The notes below the pieces were generated by a model that worked only from the letters and a program-made list of their open reading frames with translations, searched no databases and was not told where the DNA came from. A DNA stretch of 64,000 nt from CAWGYT01 sp963826795 (GTDB lineage Bacteria > Planctomycetota > Planctomycetia > Pirellulales > Pirellulaceae), in contig CAWGYT010000004.1 of the NCBI GenBank assembly GCA_963826795.1, forward strand, positions 310,001-374,000. Reading direction: 5' to 3'. Of the stretch, positions 1 through 8,932 are shown in pieces. The position numbers were made by a program, and so were the translations under genes. Each line of letters starts with the position of its first letter. Position 1 is the first letter of the stretch.

Positions 1-863
1 CTCTTCGGTTCGGTTATGATCAGCGTTCCGCCGGGTCGCAAAATGCGCAGGGCCTGCTGAAACGCCGCCTCGGGATGTTCCATATCGTAAAGAGCCAGAA
101 GTATGCTGACACCGTCGAACGACCCAGAATCGACTCGGTTACAGACTTCGGCGTTTTCTTCAAGCACGCTTAGATTGGACGCGGAATCACCATTGACTTT
201 GCACCTTAGCCACTGAAGCATGGCCCAACTGATGTCGAGGGCAAGCACGCGGCGACCATGCTGCAGGAGACGGATTGCAACATTTCCGGTGCCGGCCCCG
301 AGATCGGCCACGCGCTTGCACTCTCCGCCGGACAATGCCGACACGTGTCGGTCGACCACTTCGGTGTAAAAATCCATTTCCAAAAGCACTTTGTCATAGC
401 TAATCGCGTACAATTCCCACGCAAGTTCATGGCGCAGAAGTTGGTTGAGTTCCCGGTAATAGGTCGTCGCGCCGTGCAGTTTGACAAGTCGACAATAGAC
501 GACGATCCCCAGCGGCAGGCCGGAGGAGTAATCGATCAAGCAAATGCCCGTGTTCGTCAGCTTGGCGGGTCCAAATTCCGGGGTTGCAATTTCTGCTTCC
601 GAAGTCCCGAAGACGTCATCGGTTTTCAACTTGACCTTGTGCAGTCCCTGTTGAGAGGCTGTGAACAGCGGGCTTGGTAGCAGCCTGCCCGGAAAGATCC
701 CATTCGTCTTGTCTGACCACTCCCGCACATGAACGCCTCGTGAGCCGCGTACGTAGTCTCCCAAGAGCAGGTCCATGGCGAGGTTAAAATCAGAGATCTG
801 CCCCTTAGCGTTTATGCAGAACTGGGGAGAATCACACCATTTGGACTCGCGGCTGAGTTGCAT
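1..863 (-). CDS. SAM-dependent methyltransferase, partial (C-terminus beyond window)
   Basis: This is a class I methyltransferase reading leftward off the window edge. About 287 codons are visible from an ATG at 863. The first ~150 residues are an uncharacterised N-terminal domain. The Rossmann fold then shows the SAM-binding motif I as VADLGAGTGNVAIRLL, followed by the acidic residue of motif II (VLALDIS) and the late motif LRILRPGGTLIITEP, typical of methyltransferase families 11/25. The substrate is unknown. An in-frame stop lies just upstream of the ATG, which supports this start. The gene begins only 12 bp after the stop of the TIR gene, so the two are probably co-transcribed. Family call is strong; function in the pair is inference. 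Confidence 0.8.
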   Translation of the reverse strand, partial: MQLSRESKWCDSPQFCINAKGQISDFNLAMDLLLGDYVRGSRGVHVREWSDKTNGIFPGRLLPSPLFTASQQGLHKVKLKTDDVFGTSEAEIATPEFGPAKLTNTGICLIDYSSGLPLGIVVYCRLVKLHGATTYYRELNQLLRHELAWELYAISYDKVLLEMDFYTEVVDRHVSALSGGECKRVADLGAGTGNVAIRLLQHGRRVLALDISWAMLQWLRCKVNGDSASNLSVLEENAEVCNRVDSGSFDGVSILLALYDMEHPEAAFQQALRILRPGGTLIITEPK

Positions 864-875
864 GCCATCATCGCC

Positions 876-2288
876 TTATCTCGGTTTGCGTTTGATTAGG
901 CGCACGGATAAGCGCACGAGTTGGCTTAGTTGGGGATCATCCTGCCCGGGAACGAGCGACTTGAGTCTCACGCCGGCGTAGGCTTCCAGATAGTTAAACT
1001 CGTCCGGAAAATCCGATAGACCGGGCAATAGCACGGGAATGACGGCTGTCCCGTGTCGGACTGCCAAATTGATGGCATTTTGAATTTCGAATGCGCTTTG
1101 CCATTTCCCGACACCCTCTTTGCCGATGGCGACCAGGATCTTGTCCGATCGCGACATCGCACCACTCAACATGGCCGCCAGAGGGCCCGGTTGGATGTTG
1201 TCTTCGTCGAACCAAACACTGATTTCGCTGAGACGCAAGGCGCGACAAAGCTCTCGTGCAAGCGGCTTGTCGGCGCTGTTATGTGCCAGGAAGACGTCAT
1301 ACCGCTCGTGCTCATCGAGTCGGAGGAATCCACTGAGTGGATCGGCCGGCAACACCAACTTGCTCTTGAAAATCTTTGACGCGTCGCTTCCCATCTCCTC
1401 GGTAACGGGTGAGATCTCAAGATAGAGGACACTCAGATGGATGTATCGGGCATCTTCACTGTTACTGACGATGATCGGCAAGAACGCTCGGCCGTTGTAG
1501 GCAGCGTTCGGATGACGGTCAAAAACAATCGGATAATTGGCCCAGAGCATCGTTTCCGAATTATTCCCTAGCCGTAGACCAGTTAGCTCGCCGATAAGCT
1601 TCCCCTGCTCTTCCAAGAAACATTGGAACTGGGGCCTCCAAACGAATCGCTTCAGGTCCTCGATCAGCTCCGACACATCCACATCAACAATGCTGCCTTC
1701 CCGACCAAAGAACAGCGGGGCATCCGACGAGTGGGCGACACATGGACACGCTTGTGTGATCTTCTCAAAACGAAACTCGGCAAAGGGGTGCGGTCTGAAT
1801 CGCGGCGTCCCGCCGTATACCTCGCCTAACGAGTCACGCCGTTCGTCCAGGCTCTTCTTCGCCTCTCCCAACGCTTTCTCAATATCGTCGATGAACTTGA
1901 TGCGGTTCCGGCCGCCTGCCTCGAACGCGCCGTCAAAATCGAGGGTTCGGACCAGATCACAGCCTCCCTGACCAACCAATTCTTCGACAAGAGTCCGCAA
2001 CTCGCTATCGGCCTCGTCAGTGGCGAGCAGCAAAATCGTTTGCCGCCGAAACGCCGCGCGATAGCCAGCGGCCATCAACGCACCGTACTGAGCACTCTTG
2101 CTGGTCATGCAAGCAACCAATAGGTCGGCTGAGCAAACCGGGTTCTCTTCGACAGGCAAGTCGAATCGGAGTTGCTCCTGCATCGACAGCTCCACGCCAT
2201 ACTTCGCGCACGCCAATTTCAGCGCTTCTTGGATAAAGCGATTTGGGACGCCACCGGCATCAATTGATGACAAGAGTACGCAATTCAT
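876..2288 (-). CDS. TIR-domain protein (470 aa)
   Basis: The C-terminal ~140 residues form a TIR domain: it opens with YDVFLAHNSADKPLARELC, continues with the box-2-like ISVWFDEDNIQPG and ends with VIPVLLPGL. The glutamate of the WQSAFE segment lies where TIR NADases carry their catalytic Glu. The N-terminal ~330 residues are not recognised; their first 120 resemble a second Rossmann or TIR-like fold (VLLSSIDAGG; then repeated small-residue strands). Bacterial TIR proteins are often NAD+-cleaving immune effectors, with the partner domain acting as the sensor. The ATG start has a GGAG about 10 bp upstream. The methyltransferase follows immediately downstream, suggesting a two-gene operon. Family certain; defence role inferred. 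Confidence 0.8.
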   Translation of the reverse strand: MNCVLLSSIDAGGVPNRFIQEALKLACAKYGVELSMQEQLRFDLPVEENPVCSADLLVACMTSKSAQYGALMAAGYRAAFRRQTILLLATDEADSELRTLVEELVGQGGCDLVRTLDFDGAFEAGGRNRIKFIDDIEKALGEAKKSLDERRDSLGEVYGGTPRFRPHPFAEFRFEKITQACPCVAHSSDAPLFFGREGSIVDVDVSELIEDLKRFVWRPQFQCFLEEQGKLIGELTGLRLGNNSETMLWANYPIVFDRHPNAAYNGRAFLPIIVSNSEDARYIHLSVLYLEISPVTEEMGSDASKIFKSKLVLPADPLSGFLRLDEHERYDVFLAHNSADKPLARELCRALRLSEISVWFDEDNIQPGPLAAMLSGAMSRSDKILVAIGKEGVGKWQSAFEIQNAINLAVRHGTAVIPVLLPGLSDFPDEFNYLEAYAGVRLKSLVPGQDDPQLSQLVRLSVRLIKRKPR

Positions 2289-2680
2289 TTCATCGACACT
2301 CCGCGCGCAAGTCGGTTAAACGCCGAAAGGTTATTGTGATTGGGTTTGAGCTTGAGATCAACTGTCCGTCTGTAAGCGAACGCATCGCCGCGGTGAATGA
2401 CCGCAAGACTCTCCCTGCCGAAAACGTTTCACTAAGTTGCCGCAATGAGCGCGGGAAGACCCCGGATATCGCGCACCAGGTTTCTCGCCGGATCGTCGCG
2501 TAGGCATCGCAACAGGTCGTTTGTGAACGTAGTTGCCGCAAGCGTGCAAATCCTTGCGGACCCGTCAATACGAGCGGTTAGGCTGTCGCGGGCCAACACG
2601 GCTTCGGTTTCGACGCCGATTATTCAGTAGATCCCGCAGTCATGTCCTTGCGACAAGTAGGGCATTGACCCGCTGCGACA
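2289..2680. other. Intergenic, no gene seen
   Basis: Spacer between the start of the TIR gene and the stop of the DUF2235 gene, both on the minus strand. Short open frames here show no recognisable protein features. It probably holds the promoter of the TIR-methyltransferase pair, but no convincing promoter hexamers were found. Confidence 0.4.
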
Positions 2681-3790
2681 CTATTCGCCCAGCGTGTATA
2701 ACTGCGGAAGATTCCTAGGACGATAGCTGGAATCTTCCTCGAGCTTCTTGGCAACCGATTCGTGCAGAACGGCGCCTTCTGGCAAAGTCCGCCGGCGATA
2801 TCGGTTCGGCGGAAACCACCTCAGACGTTCCGGATCTGAATCGTGGTCCCATTGTTTGCGTGGAAGCCACTCTAAAGCGTGCCATAGGCCTTCCGTTGAG
2901 TTGTGGGCTGTCGCTCGTACGTCGGGCTGCGAGATTCCCTTGCCTGCCATTGACCGACCCAAGAAGAAATCTTTCTGGTTTTCTTCGAACAAGCATCCGT
3001 TTTGCTCAGCTTCCTTGAACATCCACTCCAGCGCGATTTTTGCGAGGCCACTTTCCTTTTCAGGGTAGCCACCACCGACATCCGCATGGGCACCAGCAAA
3101 CCAAAGCTGCTTGAAACTCACGTGCTGGCTTGCGGCTCTAGGGCGAAACAGGTTTGGCTGAAAACATGCACGATGCTCGTCAATTGAAACGGCATGCCGC
3201 ACGTGATCGACGGAAGGGTTGTGGGCCGAAAAGGGAACCGTCCTCAGATTCCAAATCCATCCGAATGAGCTGACGGTGTCCCACGCACCGATGAAGTGAA
3301 CCCTGGCTGGCTTGTTGATCGCGAACGACTTCTTAAATCGATTCCCGGACTCGAACCTCTTGCCGATTGGCAGACGCCGGTCATCATCGGCATAGATCGC
3401 CCAGGCAAGTCGGGCAAGTCCGTCCAGCTCGGGGCGTACAAGCCCGAGAAAGTGAATCATGCCGGCCAATGCGCGGACCGTGTAGGCACCTCGACTGAAC
3501 CCAAACAGGTAGATCCTGTCTCCGGGCTCGTACGTACCAGTAAGAAAACGATACGCTTCACAAACATTTTCACGGACGCTTCGGCCGATTGCCATATCCA
3601 GCCGTTTGCTGACCTGTATCCCAACGGTTGTCAATTTTGTTGGATCAGCGAGAGTGCCGACTCCCGAGTCATAATAGGCGATTTGGGTGCCGGTGCGCTG
3701 CAAAGATCGGTACAGCCGGAGAACGTTGGTCGAGTCACATGTAACGTCGTTACTGGTTCCGTCACAGCAGATGACTAGATTCTTGCTCAT
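2681..3790 (-). CDS. DUF2235 alpha/beta hydrolase domain protein
   Basis: A 369-aa protein of the DUF2235 family, whose characterised members include type VI secretion phospholipase effectors related to Tle1. It starts with the family signature MSKNLVICCDGTSND. The nucleophile elbow is GFSRG, with Ser at about residue 99, and GAHADVGGGY lies further on, consistent with the Asp/His part of the triad. The open frame extends upstream, but similarity begins exactly at the ATG at 3790, so that start is chosen. No signal peptide, membrane segment or type VI secretion gene is visible nearby, so a lipase or esterase role is family knowledge only and the substrate is unknown. Confidence 0.8.
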   Translation of the reverse strand: MSKNLVICCDGTSNDVTCDSTNVLRLYRSLQRTGTQIAYYDSGVGTLADPTKLTTVGIQVSKRLDMAIGRSVRENVCEAYRFLTGTYEPGDRIYLFGFSRGAYTVRALAGMIHFLGLVRPELDGLARLAWAIYADDDRRLPIGKRFESGNRFKKSFAINKPARVHFIGAWDTVSSFGWIWNLRTVPFSAHNPSVDHVRHAVSIDEHRACFQPNLFRPRAASQHVSFKQLWFAGAHADVGGGYPEKESGLAKIALEWMFKEAEQNGCLFEENQKDFFLGRSMAGKGISQPDVRATAHNSTEGLWHALEWLPRKQWDHDSDPERLRWFPPNRYRRRTLPEGAVLHESVAKKLEEDSSYRPRNLPQLYTLGE

Positions 3791-4372
3791 CCCGACGCAC
3801 AGGGTCCGAAAATAGGGAAACGAGGGGGCACGTCGCGAGTGCACCGAATGGCGATTGCGTTCACCCAAGTGCGCGTGTCGCCATGTGACCCGTGAAATTG
3901 CCGCAGTTCCGGCACACGACAACTCTACCGATTCTTCTTCCACGGCACAAACAGAAAGCCAAAATGTTCTCTCTGATAGCGCTGCGACTTGTTGCGGCCA
4001 AGGAGCGACAACGCGTACTCCATCGCAATACGGACAAGCCCACTGGCCCGCCCCAGCCCCCTACGGAGTGTGCCGCCGAGATGCTCGATTCAAGCGACTC
4101 GGCCTTTGAGTTCTTTGCGAGTAGTCGGCTCGCGCTTGCCGGCGGCCCTTTGTGGTCTGATACTGGACACCGCTCGATACGTCTGCGACGAGCCCAGTGC
4201 TTTTTAGACTAGCCACAAGAAGAATCGTACGACGACTGCTCGCCACGTGTCCCATCGGCTGCAATCGTCGACTCGGTAAGTTCCTGAGGTGTTGAATCGG
4301 GCTTGAGGTCCGAAGTCGCGACTAGTGTTCGAACGTCAACATCCGTCACGGACTGCGGTCGCCCTTCGATCA
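3791..4372. other. Intergenic, no gene seen
   Basis: About 580 bp upstream of the DUF2235 start. Only short out-of-context frames occur, with no domain, tRNA or clear repeat. It ends where the dispersed repeat begins. Confidence 0.4.
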
Positions 4373-4605
4373 ACCCTGTAGTTGCATAAAGGATTCATTG
4401 CGAGTGTGAGTTGGACTGAGAAAACCAGGGGTCATCGAACTTGCGATCGCTTGTTGCTGGATCTCACATCCGGTGAGTCCAATGGCACCGGGAGACGAGG
4501 CTCCGCCGAGCCGCAGGAGCGGCGACGCTGTCAAGGAAGACTGCAGCAGGAGCTTCCCCCTCGGCCGAAGGCTAGAGTTCACCAGCAGTTTTTCGGCAAC
4601 GCTGG
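4373..4605 (+). repeat. Dispersed ~235-bp repeat, copy A (inverted relative to copy B)
   Basis: Begins at ACCCTGTAGTTGCATAAAGG and ends in GCAACGCTGG. It matches the reverse complement of 7306-7540 over its whole length. The first ~110 bp are nearly identical; the middle third is more diverged. Both copies contain a pseudo-coding frame beginning MHKGF and including SVSWTEKTRG, LLLDLTSGE and, in copy B, REGEAPAEPQE. This coding look probably reflects a repeat rather than a protein, because a similar REGEAP stretch appears at the tail of the kinase-STAND-FGE frame near 37.4 kb. Confidence 0.8.
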
Positions 4606-4807
4606 CAAGAAAAGGTCAACTCCCCCCCGCACAAAAGGTCAACGCTAATAAAGGTAAGTCTTAAAAAGGAAATCGAAGAAGAAGAAAAATTCGTTTGGAG
4701 TCTGACAAATGGATTCTTGGGACGCCATCGGGACCCAGACCTGCAACGCATCGTCGACAGGGCAGCACAAGAGGTCGAGAATCGCGTTCGCCAGGCGGCC
4801 TAGAGTG

Positions 4808-5965
4808 CTACCAAGGCTTCAATTCGTCGAGAAGGTGCGACAACGCAACGGCTCGAATGTTGTTCGCCATATCGAACGAGTGCTCGCCCGCATGAACAAC
4901 GAATAGTCGTTGAAGTTTCAGGTCTTCCAAAGCCGTTCGCATCGAGGGCGTAATGCTTGGAGCCGAAGTTCGTTTCACTTTAAAGCCCCATCGCTTCCGA
5001 CCGCGAACGACTAAGAGGTCGAGTTCCGCTCCCGCATGCGTGGCCCAGAAGTAACACTCCTCCGGTCGCACTTCGAGTCGAGCAGCAACCTGAGCGATGA
5101 CAAATCCTTCCCATGAGGCACCTAGCTTGGGATAGGCTTCGACATCCGCCATCGTCTTGAGACCAAGCAGCGTATGCAGCATGCCGCTATCCGACAGGTA
5201 GACCTTGGTTGACTTGACCTGTCGCTTTTTGAGGTTTTCGTGCCACGGTTGAAGTTGCCGGACGACGAACGCAGACGACAAAATATCGAGATAGTTCCGC
5301 ACGGTATTATCGGCTACACCGAATGAGCGACCGAACTCCGAGGCGTTCCAGACCTGACCATGGTAATGGGCCAGCATCGTCCAAAACCGTCGGAGCGTCG
5401 TTGCACTCACTTGAATTCCTAACTGCGGAATGTCACGTTCCAAGAACGTGGTGATGAACTGCTGACGCCAGGTCTGACTCTTCGCATTCGACGATTCCAG
5501 AAAGGAACGAGGGAATCCACCGCGAAGCCACAGCTCGGCGTGATTTTTGATGCCGACTTCCTGGAGTGACAATCCGTCGAGTGGGTAATAAGCGATGCGA
5601 CCGGCGAGCGTTTCGTTCCCCTGCCGAAGCATTTCTGGCGATGCACTTCCCAAAATAAGAAACCGTGTGCGAATCGGGCGGCGGTCGGCGAGCACCCTCA
5701 GCAAGGGAAATAGGTTGGGCAGTCGCTGGATTTCATCCAGGACGACCAACCCTTTCAGCGGAGCCAGGGCCAGCTCCGGGTCCGCCAAACGGCCCAGGTC
5801 CGATTGGCGCTCCAAGTCGAAGGTGTGAGCGGGCTGTTTCCGGGCTTTCTGAAGCTCCCGAGCCAGCGTCGTTTTGCCGACCTGCCTGGCCCCCAGGATT
5901 GCGACCACGGGGAATTGCTTGAGTAGGCTGGTCAAACGCTTGAGGTGTTCCGTGCGACGTATCAT
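4808..5965 (-). CDS. AAA+ ATPase with DUF4143 C-terminal domain
   Basis: A 385-aa protein of the common ATPase-DUF4143 type, often found in mobile or toxin-like accessory loci. Walker A is GARQVGKTT at about residues 25-33 and Walker B is LVVLDEIQRLP. A middle DUF4143 region contains QFITTFLERDIPQLG and NTVRNYLDILSSAFVVRQL. The C-terminal restriction-endonuclease-like core reads GAELDLLVVRG then GFKVKRT, where relatives usually have GFEVKRT, so the catalytic Glu seems replaced by Lys. The start at 5965 fits the family N-terminus (MIRRTEHLKRL). The gene lies alone inside the inverted-repeat-bounded segment. Biological role unknown. Confidence 0.85.
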   Translation of the reverse strand: MIRRTEHLKRLTSLLKQFPVVAILGARQVGKTTLARELQKARKQPAHTFDLERQSDLGRLADPELALAPLKGLVVLDEIQRLPNLFPLLRVLADRRPIRTRFLILGSASPEMLRQGNETLAGRIAYYPLDGLSLQEVGIKNHAELWLRGGFPRSFLESSNAKSQTWRQQFITTFLERDIPQLGIQVSATTLRRFWTMLAHYHGQVWNASEFGRSFGVADNTVRNYLDILSSAFVVRQLQPWHENLKKRQVKSTKVYLSDSGMLHTLLGLKTMADVEAYPKLGASWEGFVIAQVAARLEVRPEECYFWATHAGAELDLLVVRGRKRWGFKVKRTSAPSITPSMRTALEDLKLQRLFVVHAGEHSFDMANNIRAVALSHLLDELKPW

Positions 5966-6413
5966 GCCTGTAGAATACCTTGAAAAATGGCAGGTGACAA
6001 TCGAGATTTCAAGGTGTAGAATGCGGCGGTGGGCTCGAAGCCCGGCTACGGGCATCCAGCTCTACCGGCATGGGCAACTTGGCGGTGACGAATCCGCCCT
6101 CTTAGCCTGGTGGTGAGCCAGGTGATCCGGCGGCGAAAAGCTTGCGACCATCATCTCCACTGACTACTTGGATGTATCCACTCGACCTAACCAGACGGTC
6201 TACGTTCCGTTTAGCTCGCCGGTCGTCCGAGGGGGCCCGGTGCGTCGTGCTCAGTCGCTGAGGTCGCCGAGTACATTCGAGTTCATGCGTGCCGGCCGGG
6301 AGGGTGGGCCGTCAAGTCGAGATCTGAGTTGCAAGGAGGGTTGCGGCGGAGTTGCAGGGACGGAGATACTACCTGGCGTTCCAGGAGGTCGTCTGTTTAC
6401 CAGGAGGTGTCCC
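5966..6413. other. Intergenic between divergent ATPase and transposase
   Basis: About 450 bp separating two divergently oriented genes. The open frame of the transposase extends into it, but similarity only begins at 6414. No RNA gene or clear promoter was recognised. Confidence 0.4.
6401..6407 (+). promoter_or_regulatory. Strong Shine-Dalgarno deciding transposase start
   Basis: CAGGAGGTGTCCC lies immediately before the ATG at 6414, giving a near-consensus AGGAGGT with 6-7 bp spacing. It selects this ATG over the upstream in-frame ATG at 6168. Confidence 0.7.
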
Positions 6414-7064
6414 ATGCCGAGCTCTCCGCGCCGAACCGTTGTCTCTCAGGGGGAAGTGGGCGTCTATCACTGCTGGAATCGCTGCGTGCAGCGGGCGTGG
6501 CTCTGCGGTCAGGATCCGGTGACGGGGATCAACTACGAGTCTCGTCGCGAGGTGATCGAGGAGGTCGAGCGGCAGCTGGCCGGCTTGTTTGCGATCGACA
6601 TTGGCTTTCATGCCGAACAGGCCAACCACCTCCACCTGATCCTCCGCACGCGTCCGGATCTGGCGGCGACCTACAGCGACGACGAGGTACTGCGGCGCTC
6701 GTGGATCGTGGCGCGGCTGAAACGAACGGGAAACAGCCAGATCGAGGAACCGACCGACGAGCAGCTCGAGCAGCAACGCCGCACACAGGACGTCGACAAG
6801 TTGCGGCGGCGTTTGGCGGATGTCTCGTGGTACATGGGGACGCTTTGCGAGCATCTCGCGCGGCGCTTTAATCGAGAGTCCGGCACCAGCGGCACCTTCT
6901 GGGAACATCGCTTCGGCTGCCGGAGTCTGGAAGACGAAGCGGCCTCCATTGCGACACGACCGACTGAGATTGCTCGTGGGAACGTGGGCGCTCTCGGTTT
7001 GCTGTCTAAGGCTGGATCAACGGCCGCCGACGTCACGTGGAGGAGCCGGAGGCAAACGGTCTGA
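6414..7064 (+). pseudogene. Y1/REP-associated (RAYT-type) transposase, C-terminally truncated
   Basis: 216 codons of a planctomycete-type transposase IS200-like/RAYT protein. It opens MPSSPRRTVVSQGEVGVYHC, carries the HUH metal-binding pair in NHLHLILRTRPD (His72, His74), and the downstream helix SWYMGTLCEHLARRFNRE plus GTFWEHRFG. Relatives continue after SLEDEAA with a segment like LLACxxYVDLNPIRA. Here the frame changes to unrelated sequence at about 6945 and stops at 7064, so the protein is probably inactive. RAYTs move or maintain REP/REPIN repeats, and REPIN-like palindromes occur at 11965-12088 and 12493-12629. Confidence 0.75.
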
Positions 7065-7305
7065 AGTCTGCCTCTCCTGCCACCGCCGATTAGTCCGTCT
7101 CGGTCTCGGTCTCCGAAAATCCAATCTTAGACCGTCTGGCTTTCTTGTCTGGCTTTCTTCTTGTGTGCGTTAATTGCGCAAGCACGGTTCTACGAGGGGC
7201 GGCCGACAACACGAGTATGGTTGAGATATTGTGACACCGCCGGGAAACCAGGCGGCAACAGCCAACACAAACAACAACCTGCAGCTCGGTGAGGGAGCTG
7301 TCTAC

Positions 7306-7540
7306 CCCAGCGTTGCAGAAAAACTGCTTTGTGGCCAAGCCTTCGGGAGGGCGAAGCTCCTGCTGAGCCTTCTTTGACAGCGTCTTCCGCTCCTGCGGCT
7401 CGGCAGGAGCCTCGCCCTCCCGGTGCGCCTGGATCTCACCGGATGTGAGATCCAGCAACAAGCGATGGCAAGTTCGAAGACCCCTGGTTTTCTCAGTCCA
7501 ACTCACACTCGCAAAGAATCCTTTATGCAACTACAGGGTC
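7306..7540 (-). repeat. Dispersed ~235-bp repeat, copy B (inverted relative to copy A)
   Basis: The reverse complement matches 4373-4605, starting ACCCTGTAGTTGCATAAAGG at 7540 and ending at the CCAGCGTTGC block at 7306. Copy B keeps the better pseudo-coding frame (SVSWTEKTRGLRTC; KTLSKKAQQELRPPEG). With copy A it brackets the ATPase and the truncated transposase. Whether the pair ever moved together cannot be told from the sequence. Confidence 0.8.
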
Positions 7541-7685
7541 TACTCACCCAATAGCTCGTCTTCCAATCGTGCGAGGCGTTATAGCTTATCGGCCGTCGAT
7601 TCACGCCATTTAGTCATGTTGACGGTAAGGGAACCAATCTTCATAATCCTGCAAACTCCATCATTGTGTCGACGAAGGACTGTTC

Positions 7686-8915
7686 ATGCATGAGCTCGTA
7701 GTGATCTCGGGCCCCGATCGAGGGCGGACGTTTCGGCTCGACGAAGGCCAAACCCTTGTCATCGGACGGGGACAGGCAAGTGACACGAAGATCAACGATC
7801 CCAGTATGTCGCGGATTCACTGTCGCGCCATGGTCGATGGTGGCTCGGTGAGTGTGGTGGACGCAGGCAGCTCAAGCGGCATCGTCTCGAACGGTGCCAA
7901 AGTGGAAAGCGTCACGTTGCAGCCGGGTGACGTCATTCAACTGGGCGATACCAAGCTTCGGTATCAGCTTGAGTCGGCGGTGGAAGCGACGACTCTGGGT
8001 GGCAATCAGTTGTTCGGAAAGCCTAAACCCAAACCCGATGTGGCGCCCCTGCACGAACTCGTTGGCGAATCGTTTCACTCATATCGGCTGGACCACATTA
8101 TCTCGAGTGGCAATTCCGGGATGGTCTTCAAGGCAACTGACACAGAAAAGGAACGCGTTGTCGCCGTCAAAGTCTTGACCCCGGACGTGACCGGAAGTGA
8201 CGAACAGAAAGAACGATTCGTGCGGGCCATGAAGACGATGATGCCGATTCGACATCCTAACATCGTCCGCATTTACAACGCTGGCAAGAAAGGTCCCTAT
8301 TGCTGGGCAGCGATGGAGTATGTGGAAGGCGAGAGCCTTGCTGATGTCATCGACAAGATTGGCGTGCAGGGAATGCTGGATTGGCGGGACGTCTGGCGCG
8401 TCGCCATGCATATCGGTGGAGCGTTGCAGGAGGCGGATGAACACCAGATTATTCATCGTAACGTGACGCCCACCAATCTACTCCGGCGCGATCGCGACAA
8501 GGTCTGTCTGCTCGGCGACTTGATGCTGGCCAAAGCCCTGCAAGGAGCACTCGCTAAACAAGTCACTCAGCCCGGTCAATTGGTCGGCGATGTTCCCTAT
8601 ATGTCTCCCGAGCGAACTCGAGTTGATGCCGAAGTCGACGGACGAGCGGACATGTATGGTCTGGGGGCGACCTGTTATGCCTTGCTGACGGGACGGCCAC
8701 CGTTCCAGTCGGACTCACTTCCGGAACTGATTCGCATGGTACGGCAGGACGAGCCGAGGAAGCCGAAAGAGGTTCAGATGTCGATCAACGAGATGTTCCA
8801 GGATGTCGTGCTCAAGATGCTTGCCAAAGACCCTGCGGACCGATTCGACTCGCCGAGCACTCTCTTGCGTGATTTGGAGCGTATTGGGAAGTTCAATGGA
8901 CTTAGTGAGGAGTAA
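7686..8915 (+). CDS. FHA-domain pseudokinase
   Basis: A 409-aa protein. Residues ~1-95 are an FHA phosphothreonine-binding domain (VIGRGQASDTKINDPSMSR, then HCR and SSSGIVSNG). Residues ~135-400 have the Hanks kinase fold. The glycine loop ISSGNSGMVFKA and the VAIK-type lysine (VVAVKVL) are present. The catalytic loop reads HRNVTPTN instead of HRDxKPxN, and the DFG position reads LLGDLML, so both catalytic aspartates appear lost. The activation-segment APE equivalent is YMSPERT. This should bind phospho-targets and perhaps ATP but not transfer phosphate. It ends 17 bp before the active kinase gene, so the two are probably an operon and may act as a pair. Confidence 0.85.
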   Translation: MHELVVISGPDRGRTFRLDEGQTLVIGRGQASDTKINDPSMSRIHCRAMVDGGSVSVVDAGSSSGIVSNGAKVESVTLQPGDVIQLGDTKLRYQLESAVEATTLGGNQLFGKPKPKPDVAPLHELVGESFHSYRLDHIISSGNSGMVFKATDTEKERVVAVKVLTPDVTGSDEQKERFVRAMKTMMPIRHPNIVRIYNAGKKGPYCWAAMEYVEGESLADVIDKIGVQGMLDWRDVWRVAMHIGGALQEADEHQIIHRNVTPTNLLRRDRDKVCLLGDLMLAKALQGALAKQVTQPGQLVGDVPYMSPERTRVDAEVDGRADMYGLGATCYALLTGRPPFQSDSLPELIRMVRQDEPRKPKEVQMSINEMFQDVVLKMLAKDPADRFDSPSTLLRDLERIGKFNGLSEE

Positions 8916-8932
8916 AAGCAGGAAGTTCACTA

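Noticed and set aside
3350..3362. GACTCGAACC block as a second attachment site matching the tRNA-Met T-arm
   Set aside because: Only about 10 bp match and they lie in the coding sequence of the DUF2235 gene; too short to be an att site.
2681..3790. DUF2235 protein as a type VI secretion effector
   Set aside because: No VgrG, PAAR, adaptor or immunity gene is nearby, so only the family is called.
4382..4648. 88-codon plus-strand frame starting MHKGF
   Set aside because: It coincides with the dispersed repeat and its inverted copy encodes a diverged version; no start context or domain, so it is treated as repeat DNA.
7090..7530. 146-codon minus-strand frame containing REGEAPAEPQE
   Set aside because: Same repeat as above; coding look is due to the repeat, not to an independent gene.
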